Shown: piece after piece, positions 47,170-54,354 of the stretch | Layout of the letters: each line of letters opens with the position of its first letter | How positions within the stretch are numbered: the stretch's first letter is position 1 | NCBI RefSeq assembly: GCF_014251555.1 | Contig: NZ_CP059190.1 | Location: 44,701-108,700 of the forward strand | Reading direction: 5' to 3' | DNA from: Blattabacterium cuenoti | GTDB lineage: Bacteria > Bacteroidota > Bacteroidia > Flavobacteriales > Blattabacteriaceae | Length of the DNA: 64,000 bases | Program-made: the position numbers and the translations under genes | The notes under the pieces: model-generated | Database searches by the model: none | Seen by the model: the letters and a program-made list of their open reading frames with translations, nothing else | Told to the model about the DNA's origin: nothing

Positions 47170-48060
47170 ATGTCTAATCCAAAAGAGATCAAAAGAAGAA
47201 TATTATCTATAGAATCAGTTATTAAAACTACGGAGGCTATGAAAATGATCTCTATCGTAAAATTACGAAAAACCAAAGGTTTACTGACGCATATCAAAAC
47301 TTATTTTGATCATATAGAATTACTTCTTTCAGATTTTTTGTTAACGGAAAAAAAGGAAAATTTTGAAAAAAATAAATATTTTTTAGAAGAAGGAAAAAAT
47401 AAATTATTTATTGTATTCACTTCTAATCGTGGATTATGCGGTTCTTTTAACTCCCTAATTTTTGAAAAAATTAATTCTTTTTTTCAAAAAAAAAGTTATT
47501 CACATAATGAATGCATGTTTTTTTCTATTGGTAAAAAAGGATTCGATTTTTTAGTAAAAAAATATAACATGTATGACAAAAATAACAATTGGATTGATTG
47601 TGGGGATGATTTAACTAAAACGAATGAAAAAATCCAACTTTTAACAAAAAAATTAATTTCAAACTTTATTCAAAAAAGATTTTCTTCTATTTATTTGATA
47701 TATAATAATCTTCTAAAAAAATCATTATTTCAAGAAATAGTTGTAGAAAAATTTCTTCCAATGTCTGTGGATTTGAAAAAAAAGAAAATAGGAATTGATT
47801 CTATTTTAGAACCTTCCCAAAAAGAAATATTTAATTATTTAATTCCAAAATTCCTACATGCAAAACTATTAAAAATTTTTTTGAAATCTTCTGCTTCAGA
47901 ACATACAGCACGTATGATATCTATGCATCAAGCTACAGAAAACGCATCTGACATCAAAAATGATCTAGTATTAAATTATAATAAAGAAAGACAAACTACA
48001 ATTACTAAAGAAATACTTGAAATCATCAGTGGGTTAGAATCTTTAAATGAAAAAAGATAA
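47170..48060 (+). CDS. atpG: ATP synthase F1 subunit gamma
   Basis: Central rotor shaft, 296 residues. The N-terminal helix KEIKRRILSIESVIKTTEAMKM, the Rossmann-like centre FTSNRGLCGSFNS, and the long C-terminal helix with ASEHTARMISMHQATENASD are all as in the family. Last gene of the cluster; a 96-base gap with a candidate -7 element leads to trpS. Confidence 0.96.
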   Translation: MSNPKEIKRRILSIESVIKTTEAMKMISIVKLRKTKGLLTHIKTYFDHIELLLSDFLLTEKKENFEKNKYFLEEGKNKLFIVFTSNRGLCGSFNSLIFEKINSFFQKKSYSHNECMFFSIGKKGFDFLVKKYNMYDKNNNWIDCGDDLTKTNEKIQLLTKKLISNFIQKRFSSIYLIYNNLLKKSLFQEIVVEKFLPMSVDLKKKKIGIDSILEPSQKEIFNYLIPKFLHAKLLKIFLKSSASEHTARMISMHQATENASDIKNDLVLNYNKERQTTITKEILEIISGLESLNEKR

Positions 48061-48122
48061 TCAAGTTTTCGATTGAAAAGTCAATAAATCACTCATTTCA
48101 ATTAGTTTAGTTGATTAAATTA

Positions 48123-48130
48123 TACATTTG
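48123..48130 (+). promoter_or_regulatory. Candidate -7 element for trpS
   Basis: TACATTTG is an exact TAnnTTTG match, 26 bases before the ATG at 48157. The -33 element is not clear. Confidence 0.4.
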
Positions 48131-48156
48131 TTTACAACAAACAACTATGGAAAAAA

Positions 48157-49146
48157 ATGTTAACAGGAATTAGAAGTACAGGAACTCCTCATTTAGGAAA
48201 TATTTTAGGTGTTATAATTCCATCTGTAGACATTGCTAATAGAAATGAAAAAGATTCTTCATTTATATTTATAGCAGATTTACATTCTCTGATTCAAGTA
48301 AATAATATAAAAACAATAAGAAATAATACTTATCAAATTGCGGCAGCATGGTTAGCTTTTGGATTGAATACGGAAAATTGTCTTTTTTATAGACAATCTG
48401 ATGTTTCTGAAGTAACTGAGTTAGCTTGGTATTTCAGTTGTTTTTTTCCTTATCAAAGACTGACATTAGCTCATTCATTTAAAAATGAAATAACAAGAAT
48501 AGATAAAGGAAAAATTAGTATGGGATTATTTTCTTATCCTATTTTAATGGCTGCTGATATTCTGCTTTATAACGCTAAAATTGTTCCCGTAGGAAAAGAT
48601 CAATTACAACATATAGAAATAGCTAGACGTATAGCTACTTCTTTTAATAAAAGAATAGGTAAAAAATTATTTGTATTGCCTCATGCTCTTTTGCAAAAAA
48701 AAACTATGTCTGTACCTGGAACGGATGGAGACAAAATGAGTAAATCTAAAAAAAATTGGATTAATATTTTTTCTTCAGATGAAATTTTGAAAAAACAAAT
48801 TATGAGCATTCGTACGGATAGTAAGTCTCTGGAAGAAAAGAAAAATCCGGAAACAGATTATGTAATGTCCTTATACAAATTAATAGCTCCTTTAGACAAA
48901 ATAGATAAAATGAAAGAGAAATATCTAAAAGGAGGATATGGATATGCTGAGGCCAAAATAGCGTTATATGATCTTATAATTCATAAGTTTTCAACAGAAA
49001 GAAAAAAGTTTTTTTCTTTCATGAAAAACAAATCTTTATTAGATCATATTCTTTCTTTGGGTGCTAAAAAAGCGAAAAAGATAGCTAATAATAGGTTGAA
49101 TGATATCAGAAAATGTTTAAAATTCAACCCTATAAAATTGATTTAA
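48157..49146 (+). CDS. trpS: Tryptophanyl-tRNA synthetase
   Basis: Class I synthetase for Trp. The 329-residue protein starts MLTGIRSTGTPHLGN, with the HIGH-like motif at 11-14. It has FLFYRQSDVSEVTELAW-type core residues, PVGKDQLQHIE and the KMSKS loop in GDKMSKSKKNW. Family members usually begin two or three residues earlier (as in MARILTG). An ATG at 48147 followed by seven A would give MEK in front only if one A were lost, so I keep the in-frame ATG 48157. Confidence 0.94.
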   Translation: MLTGIRSTGTPHLGNILGVIIPSVDIANRNEKDSSFIFIADLHSLIQVNNIKTIRNNTYQIAAAWLAFGLNTENCLFYRQSDVSEVTELAWYFSCFFPYQRLTLAHSFKNEITRIDKGKISMGLFSYPILMAADILLYNAKIVPVGKDQLQHIEIARRIATSFNKRIGKKLFVLPHALLQKKTMSVPGTDGDKMSKSKKNWINIFSSDEILKKQIMSIRTDSKSLEEKKNPETDYVMSLYKLIAPLDKIDKMKEKYLKGGYGYAEAKIALYDLIIHKFSTERKKFFSFMKNKSLLDHILSLGAKKAKKIANNRLNDIRKCLKFNPIKLI

Positions 49147-49153
49147 TTAAAAA

Positions 49154-49168
49154 ATGTCATAATGACAT
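49154..49168. promoter_or_regulatory. Perfect 7-base inverted repeat upstream of grpE
   Basis: atgtcat a atgacat is a perfect palindrome around one central base. It begins 8 bases after the trpS stop and lies about 90 bases before grpE. It has no following T tract, so an operator is at least as likely as a terminator. Confidence 0.45.
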
Positions 49169-49179
49169 AATTAAAATTT

Positions 49180-49195
49180 TGGCAAATCTTTTGCT
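49180..49195 (+). promoter_or_regulatory. Possible sigma-54-type -24/-12 element upstream of grpE
   Basis: TGGCAAATCTTTTGCT has the GG and GC dinucleotides separated by exactly 10 bases with TGGCA and TTGC around them, as in the sigma-54 consensus. It would start transcription around 49206, 50 bases before grpE. One match in AT-rich DNA may be chance, and I cannot see whether the genome has rpoN. Confidence 0.3.
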
Positions 49196-49224
49196 TTTAG
49201 TCCATAGAATTATGTTGAAAATAT

Positions 49225-49266
49225 TTTTATATTATGGATATTAACCTTTTATATTATGGATATTAA
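49225..49266 (+). repeat. 22-base tandem duplication over the grpE start codon
   Basis: ttttatattatggatattaa occurs at 49225-49244 and again at 49247-49266, period 22. Each copy carries an ATG: 49234 and 49256. The upstream ATG opens a ten-codon frame (MDINLLYYGY) that ends at 49264-49266, overlapping the real grpE start in another frame. Confidence 0.9.
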
Positions 49267-49804
49267 TCAAAAAAACACTGAAAAACAGTCAGGTTCATCT
49301 AACGAAGTCTGTAATGTAGGATCTTGTCAAGAAGAGAAAAAGGATCCATTAAAGAAAGAAATAGAGGTTCTTCAGGAAGAATTAGAAAAAGAAAAAAACA
49401 AGTTTTTACGTCTCTTTGCAGAATTCGAAAATTATAAAAAACGTATTCAAAAAGAAAGATTTGATATTTTTAGAGTTGTTCATGAACAAATTTTGATAGA
49501 TTTAATTCCGATTTTAGATGATTTTGAACGAGGACTTAAAGAGTTGAAAAAATCTAAAGATGAACTTATCGTTAAAGGAATTTCTTTAATACAAGAAAAA
49601 CTTATTAAAATTTTAAAAGAAAAAGGATTAAATAAAATGAAAATAAAAAAAGGAGATGATTTTAATACAGATTTACACGAGGCTATTTCACAAATTCCGG
49701 CTGTTACAGAAGGGTTTAAAGGAAAAATCATAGAAATTATAGAAGCTGGATATATTCTGAAGGAAAAAGTCATACGACATGCTAAAGTCATAACCGGAAA
49801 ATAA
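49256..49804 (+). CDS. grpE: GrpE nucleotide exchange factor
   Basis: Releases ADP from DnaK. The 182-residue protein has a disordered polar N-terminus, a long coiled coil (LQEELEKEKNKFLRLFAEFENYKKR) and the C-terminal beta domain with NTDLHEAISQIPA and GYILKEKVIRHAKVITGK. The ATG is the second copy of a 22-base tandem duplication. dnaJ begins 12 bases downstream. dnaK is not in the window. Confidence 0.95.
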   Translation: MDINQKNTEKQSGSSNEVCNVGSCQEEKKDPLKKEIEVLQEELEKEKNKFLRLFAEFENYKKRIQKERFDIFRVVHEQILIDLIPILDDFERGLKELKKSKDELIVKGISLIQEKLIKILKEKGLNKMKIKKGDDFNTDLHEAISQIPAVTEGFKGKIIEIIEAGYILKEKVIRHAKVITGK

Positions 49805-49816
49805 ATTTTTATCTTC

Positions 49817-50935
49817 ATGGTGAAAAAAGATTATTACGAAGTATTAGGAGTTTCTAGAAACGCCTCTTCAGAAGAAATTAAAAAAGCTTATCGAAAATTA
49901 GCAATAAAATATCATCCAGATAAGAATTTAGATGATAAAAAAAAAGCAGAAGAAAAATTTAAAGAGGCAGCCGAAGCTTACGAGATTTTAAGTAATTCAG
50001 AAAAAAGACAACGTTATGATAAATTCGGACATTCTGGGGTAAAAGGAAGCGGTTCTGATTCAGGAATGAATATGGAAGATATTTTTGCAAATTTTGGAGA
50101 CATTTTCGCTGATGCATTTGGAGAAGGTTTTTCTAGTTTTGGATTTGGAAGATCAAATCGGCATAAAACTATTAAAGGAAGTGATTTGAGAATAAGAGTA
50201 AAACTTTCATTAGAAGAAATAGCTAATGGAGTGGAAAAAAAAGTTAAAGTAAGAAGGCTGAAAGTTGCTAAAGGAATCAAATTCAAAAATTGTTCATCTT
50301 GCAATGGAACTGGTCAAATTATACGAGTGACCAATACTATTTTAGGAAGAATGCAAACGACTTCTCAATGTTATACATGTTCTGGAACTGGAAAAAATGT
50401 TGATAATATCCCTTATGGAGCGAATAAACATGGATTAATTAAAGAAGAAGAATTAGTGAATATTAAAATTCCCGCAGGACTTACAGAAGGAATTCAACTT
50501 AAAGTTTCTGAAAAAGGGAATGAGGCTCCATTTGGAGGAATTCCTGGAGATTTAATTGTGTTAATTGAAGAAATTCCTCATCTTCAATTGAAGAGAGAGG
50601 GAAGTAATCTTCATTATGATTTATATATCTCTTTCCCAGATGCAATATTGGGAGCTTCAAAAGAAGTTCCGACTATTAATGGAAAAGCAAGAATTAAAAT
50701 AGATCCAGGTACACAATCAGGAAAAACTCTTAGACTAAAAAACAAAGGATTACCTAATATTGAAGGATATGGACATGGAAGTCTTTTGATTCATGTTAAT
50801 GTTTGGACTCCAAAGAAAATTAATGAGGAACAAAAAAAATTTTTCGAAAAAATGAGAAAAAATGAAAATTTTCTTCCTCATCCTGATAACTCAGAAAAGT
50901 CGTTTTTTGATCGTGTAAGAGAAATGTTTTCTTAA
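49817..50935 (+). CDS. dnaJ: Chaperone DnaJ
   Basis: Co-chaperone of DnaK. The 372-residue protein has a J-domain with the HPD motif (YHPDKN, about 33-38) and a Gly/Phe region. Its zinc region has only two CXXCXGXG motifs (CSSCNGTG and CYTCSGTG) instead of four, followed by the C-terminal substrate-binding domain. I recall the same two-motif form in other flavobacterial DnaJ proteins, so it is probably clade-typical rather than symbiont decay. It forms an operon with grpE. Confidence 0.95.
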   Translation: MVKKDYYEVLGVSRNASSEEIKKAYRKLAIKYHPDKNLDDKKKAEEKFKEAAEAYEILSNSEKRQRYDKFGHSGVKGSGSDSGMNMEDIFANFGDIFADAFGEGFSSFGFGRSNRHKTIKGSDLRIRVKLSLEEIANGVEKKVKVRRLKVAKGIKFKNCSSCNGTGQIIRVTNTILGRMQTTSQCYTCSGTGKNVDNIPYGANKHGLIKEEELVNIKIPAGLTEGIQLKVSEKGNEAPFGGIPGDLIVLIEEIPHLQLKREGSNLHYDLYISFPDAILGASKEVPTINGKARIKIDPGTQSGKTLRLKNKGLPNIEGYGHGSLLIHVNVWTPKKINEEQKKFFEKMRKNENFLPHPDNSEKSFFDRVREMFS

Positions 50936-51159
50936 AAAAATTTTTTCTATCTATATTCTGATGTTTTATCTTTATAAGATAAAAACGTTTGTTAACGTTG
51001 TTGTAAAAAGTTGTAAAAAAGAATATCAATTCAAGAAAACCATTTCAAAGAAATGGAACTCTCTTCGCAATGCCAAGATAAGGAAGGTTTTTCTCATAAT
51101 TAGTGTACACGTTTTTTTTCAGAACGAATTTACCGTAAATCGATAACAATAATATCATA
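50936..51159. other. Non-coding gap between dnaJ and mnmA with several inverted repeats
   Basis: The 224-base gap holds a perfect 9-bp AU stem (50964-50972 with 50976-50984, 3-base loop), an AACGTT pair with a 4-base spacer (50984-50999), two copies of ttgtaaaaa (51001-51009 and 51011-51019), and a 7-bp hairpin ccatttc-aaa-gaaatgg (51040-51056). A 61-codon open frame here has no recognisable features and is probably chance. The first hairpin may end the grpE-dnaJ transcript. The rest could be a small RNA or the mnmA leader. Confidence 0.4.
50964..50984 (+). terminator. Hairpin after dnaJ, possible terminator
   Basis: A perfect 9-bp stem with a 3-base loop starts 28 bases after the dnaJ stop. 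It is AT-rich and not followed by a T run, so it is a weak candidate for factor-independent termination. Confidence 0.3.
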
Positions 51160-52344
51160 ATGCAAAAAGTGGTAGTTGGACTTTCAGGAGGTGTTGATTC
51201 AAGTGTTGCTGCATTAATTCTTAAAAAGAAAGGTTATGAAGTTATTGGTTTATTTATGGATAATTGGGAAGAGGAAGATTCGGTTTTCAATAAATGTACT
51301 ACTTGGAAGGAAGATAGAATTGATGCTATGTTAGTGTCCCAACAATTAAATATTCCTTTTCAAGTAATTGAAATGAAAAAGGAATACAAAAAATATGTCA
51401 TTAATTACATGTTTAATGAGTATAAATCAGGGAAGACTCCTAATCCAGATATCTTGTGTAACAAAGAAATTAAGTTCAATATTTTCTTAAAAAAGGCTAT
51501 TGATTTAGGAGCAGATTTTATTGCTACAGGTCATTATGTGAATAAAGAAAAAATTATAAAAAATAAAAAAATAATTTATCGTCTTTTAATAGGAAAAGAT
51601 CTTAATAAAGATCAATCGTATTTTTTATGTCAATTAACACAATATCAATTGAAAAAATCACTATTTCCATTAGGTTTATTGACGAAAAATCAAGTTCGAA
51701 AAATTGCCAAAATAAATGGATTACGCAATGCTCATAAAAAAGAATCACAAGGTCTTTGTTTTGTAGGCAAAATTAAATTACCCAGATTTTTACAAAAAAA
51801 AATTGTTCCAAAAAAAGGAGAAGTAGTTTACATTAATTCTAATGCTTTAGTTTATCAAGAAAAAAAATTTTTTTCTTCTAAGGAAGAAGAGTTATTTTTT
51901 TCATCTAGAAAAAAAAAGTATAAAAAATCAGATGGAAAAATAATTGGATACCATCAAGGTGCTCATTATTTTACTAAGGGACAACGTAAAGGAATAGCTG
52001 TAGGAGGTTACAAAGAGGCTCTTTTTGTTCTTGAAACCGATGTAAAAGAAAATATTGTTTATACTGGAATGGGGAAAAAACATCCCGGTTTATATAGAAA
52101 GTCTTTGTTTGTTCAGGAAGAAAACATTCATTGGATCAGACAGGATCTTAGTCTTAGCGAAGGAGAAAAAATGGATGTTTTTTGTAGAATTCGTTATAGA
52201 CAACCATTGCAAAAATCAAAATTATACAAAATAAAAAAAGGAATGTTCATTGAATTTGAAACAATGCAATGTGCTATAACAGAAGGACAGTTTGCGGCTT
52301 GGTATATCGGAAAAGAATTAGTAGGATCAGGAGTTATTTATTAA
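51160..52344 (+). CDS. mnmA: tRNA-specific 2-thiouridylase MnmA
   Basis: Makes the 2-thio group of wobble U34 in tRNA Lys, Glu and Gln. The 394-residue protein has the PP-loop GLSGGVDSSVAAL (about 7-19), the first catalytic Cys in PNPDILCNKEIKF, the second in ESQGLCFVGKI, and the C-terminal beta-barrels with KGQRKGIAVGG and QCAITEGQFAAWY. Start ATG 51160. Non-coding stretches flank it on both sides. Confidence 0.94.
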   Translation: MQKVVVGLSGGVDSSVAALILKKKGYEVIGLFMDNWEEEDSVFNKCTTWKEDRIDAMLVSQQLNIPFQVIEMKKEYKKYVINYMFNEYKSGKTPNPDILCNKEIKFNIFLKKAIDLGADFIATGHYVNKEKIIKNKKIIYRLLIGKDLNKDQSYFLCQLTQYQLKKSLFPLGLLTKNQVRKIAKINGLRNAHKKESQGLCFVGKIKLPRFLQKKIVPKKGEVVYINSNALVYQEKKFFSSKEEELFFSSRKKKYKKSDGKIIGYHQGAHYFTKGQRKGIAVGGYKEALFVLETDVKENIVYTGMGKKHPGLYRKSLFVQEENIHWIRQDLSLSEGEKMDVFCRIRYRQPLQKSKLYKIKKGMFIEFETMQCAITEGQFAAWYIGKELVGSGVIY

Positions 52345-52545
52345 ATAATATTATTTTATATTTTACAAATGTAAAATTTTATTTTTTTCAAAAAAAACCA
52401 TTTTTTTTTTATTATTAATAATAATACGTTGCAGAGAGATTTTTTGATTATAAACTTTACAATATATTCATAAATCAATCAAAAAAATGATAATATTATA
52501 AAAATAAATCACTAAAAATTGCTTTTATATAATCTATATTTTTCA

Positions 52546-52553
52546 TATTTTTG
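52546..52553 (+). promoter_or_regulatory. Candidate -7 element for the ilv cluster
   Basis: TATTTTTG is an exact TAnnTTTG match inside the 16-base string atatttttgcatatta, which also lies before ccs at 2051-2066. It would give an mRNA leader of about 105 bases that includes the terminator-like hairpin. An ATTG at 52518-52521 is the nearest -33 candidate, at a slightly long spacing. Confidence 0.45.
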
Positions 52554-52623
52554 CATATTATATAATTCATTTTTTGGATAGTTTTTATAAAAAATCTATT
52601 CAGATTAAGTGTTATTTTTTTAT

Positions 52624-52647
52624 CCCTACTAACCGGTAGGGGTTTTT
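52624..52647 (+). terminator. Terminator-like hairpin in the ilvD leader (candidate attenuator)
   Basis: ccctac-taaccg-gtaggg forms a 6-bp GC-rich stem (52624-52629 with 52636-52641) followed by g and five T (52643-52647), then 17 bases to the ilvD ATG. In such AT-rich DNA this stands out. It lies about 280 bases after mnmA, so it is either a distant mnmA terminator or an attenuator of the branched-chain operon. Confidence 0.6.
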
Positions 52648-52664
52648 GATTTATAAAACATCTC

Positions 52665-54350
52665 ATGGAAAAAAGAATTAACGATTTTAGCAAAAAGATA
52701 ACAAAAGAGCCTAATTTACCAGCAGCACATGCTATGTTGTATGCTACAGGAATGAAAGAATCCGATTTTTGTAAAGCTCAGATAGGAATAGTTAGCAATT
52801 GGTACGAGGGAAATCCTTGCAATATGCATTTGGATAAATTAGCAAAAAAAATAAAATCATCGGTTATAACTAAAGATTTAGTAGGATTTCAATTTACTAC
52901 TATTGGAGTGAGTGATGGAATTACTATGGGGACTTCAGGAATGAGATACTCTTTACCTTCTAGAGAATTAATAGCGGATAGCATAGAAACAGTAGTTGAT
53001 TCACACCATTATGATGGAATAATTGCTATTCCCGGATGCGATAAAAATATGCCGGGAGTTATGATTGCTTTACTTAGATTGAATCGTCCATCTATCATAG
53101 TGTATGGAGGAAGTATTTCTTCAGGTTATTATAATGGTCAAAAATTAGATATAGTTTCTTCTTTTGAAGCTCTAGGAAAAAAAAATACTTGCAAAATTTC
53201 AGAAACAGAGTACAAAAATATTGTCAAAAATTCTTGTCCAGGGCCAGGAGCTTGTGGAGGGATGTATACTGCAAATACCATGGCTTCTGCTTTAGAAGCT
53301 ATGGGAATGATGCTTCCTTATTCTTCTTCATCTCCTTCAACAAGTGAAAATAAACAAATAGAGTGTGAAGAAGTTTCTACATACATTCAAAAACTTCTGG
53401 AAAGAAGGATCAAACCGAAAGATATAGTCACAAAGTCTTCTATAGAAAATGGAGTAAAATTAGCTATGTGTTTAGGAGGTTCTACCAATTTGGTGTTACA
53501 CTTTTTAGCTATTGCCAAATCTGCAAATATTGATTTTTCTTTAAAAGATTTTCAAAGGATAAGCAATCAAGTTCCTCTTATTGGAAATTTAAAACCAAGT
53601 GGAATTTTCTTAATGGAGGATATTCATATGTATATAGGAGGCATCCCTGTTATTATAAAATATTTATTAAATGAAGGAATATTATCAGGAGATTGTCTAA
53701 CAGTTACTGGAAGAACATTATCTGAAAATATGAAAAATGTTCCTAATATAACTTTTAATCAAAAAATTATTCATTCTTTAGATAAACCTATTAAAAAAAA
53801 CGGACATATCAGAATTTTATATGGGAATCTTTCTCCAGAAGGAGCCATAGCTAAAATAACTGGAAAGGAAGGAACTATTTTTCGTGGGAAAGCTAATGTT
53901 TTTAATTCAGAAGAAGAAGCCAATCAAGCAATTTTAAATAATCAAGTTTTTCCTGGAATTGTAATTGTCATCAGATATGTAGGTCCGAAAGGAGGTCCTG
54001 GAATGCCAGAAATGTTAAAACCAACGTCTTATATTATGGGATCAGGACTAGGAAAAAAAGTAGCTCTTATTACAGATGGAAGATTTTCAGGAGGATCACA
54101 CGGTTTTGTAGTAGGACATATTACTCCAGAAGCACAATCTGGAGGCTTAATAGCTTTGGTTCAAAATGGAGATTTTATTAAAATAGATTCGGAAAATAAT
54201 ACCATTACTCTTGAAGTGGAAAATGATGAAATACAAAGAAGAAAAAAATCATGGATCCCTCCTTCATTGAAAGTCAAAAAAGGATACTTATACAAGTATA
54301 CAAAAATAGTATCTCCAGCTTCTGAAGGGTGCATTACAGATCAATTTTAA
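52665..54350 (+). CDS. ilvD: Dihydroxy-acid dehydratase
   Basis: Third step of valine and isoleucine synthesis. The 561-residue iron-sulfur enzyme has cluster cysteines in EGNPCNMH, PGCDKNMPG and CPGPGACGGMYTANTM, and the C-terminal GRFSGGSHGFVVGHITPEA with the catalytic Ser. Full length. First gene of ilvD-ilvB-ilvN-ilvC-ilvA, preceded by the terminator-like hairpin. ilvB starts 4 bases after the stop. Confidence 0.97.
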   Translation: MEKRINDFSKKITKEPNLPAAHAMLYATGMKESDFCKAQIGIVSNWYEGNPCNMHLDKLAKKIKSSVITKDLVGFQFTTIGVSDGITMGTSGMRYSLPSRELIADSIETVVDSHHYDGIIAIPGCDKNMPGVMIALLRLNRPSIIVYGGSISSGYYNGQKLDIVSSFEALGKKNTCKISETEYKNIVKNSCPGPGACGGMYTANTMASALEAMGMMLPYSSSSPSTSENKQIECEEVSTYIQKLLERRIKPKDIVTKSSIENGVKLAMCLGGSTNLVLHFLAIAKSANIDFSLKDFQRISNQVPLIGNLKPSGIFLMEDIHMYIGGIPVIIKYLLNEGILSGDCLTVTGRTLSENMKNVPNITFNQKIIHSLDKPIKKNGHIRILYGNLSPEGAIAKITGKEGTIFRGKANVFNSEEEANQAILNNQVFPGIVIVIRYVGPKGGPGMPEMLKPTSYIMGSGLGKKVALITDGRFSGGSHGFVVGHITPEAQSGGLIALVQNGDFIKIDSENNTITLEVENDEIQRRKKSWIPPSLKVKKGYLYKYTKIVSPASEGCITDQF

Positions 54351-54354
54351 TTGT

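Larger units (their letters stand above)
52345..52664. other. Non-coding leader region upstream of the ilv cluster
   Basis: A 320-base gap with no credible gene. It is mostly A/T runs. It contains a four-codon frame MIIL (ATG 52487 to TAA 52499-52501), the -7 element TATTTTTG (52546-52553), a small hairpin aatct-attc-agatt (52593-52606), and a GC-rich hairpin with a T tract just before ilvD (52624-52647). Confidence 0.6.

Noticed and set aside
43207..48060. Loss of atpD and atpC from the ATP synthase cluster as decay
   Set aside because: Bacteroidota normally encode beta and epsilon at a separate locus, so the arrangement is clade-typical.
50290..50410. DnaJ with half of its zinc motifs missing as symbiont degeneration
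   Set aside because: I recall free-living flavobacterial DnaJ having the same two-motif form, so it is probably ancestral.
50961..51146. A 61-residue reading frame between dnaJ and mnmA
   Set aside because: It has no recognisable domain, overlaps several inverted repeats, and looks like a chance frame in AT-rich DNA.
52487..52501. MIIL mini-frame as an isoleucine/leucine leader peptide for ilv attenuation
   Set aside because: It is only four codons, lies upstream of the best -7 element, and such strings are expected by chance at this base composition.
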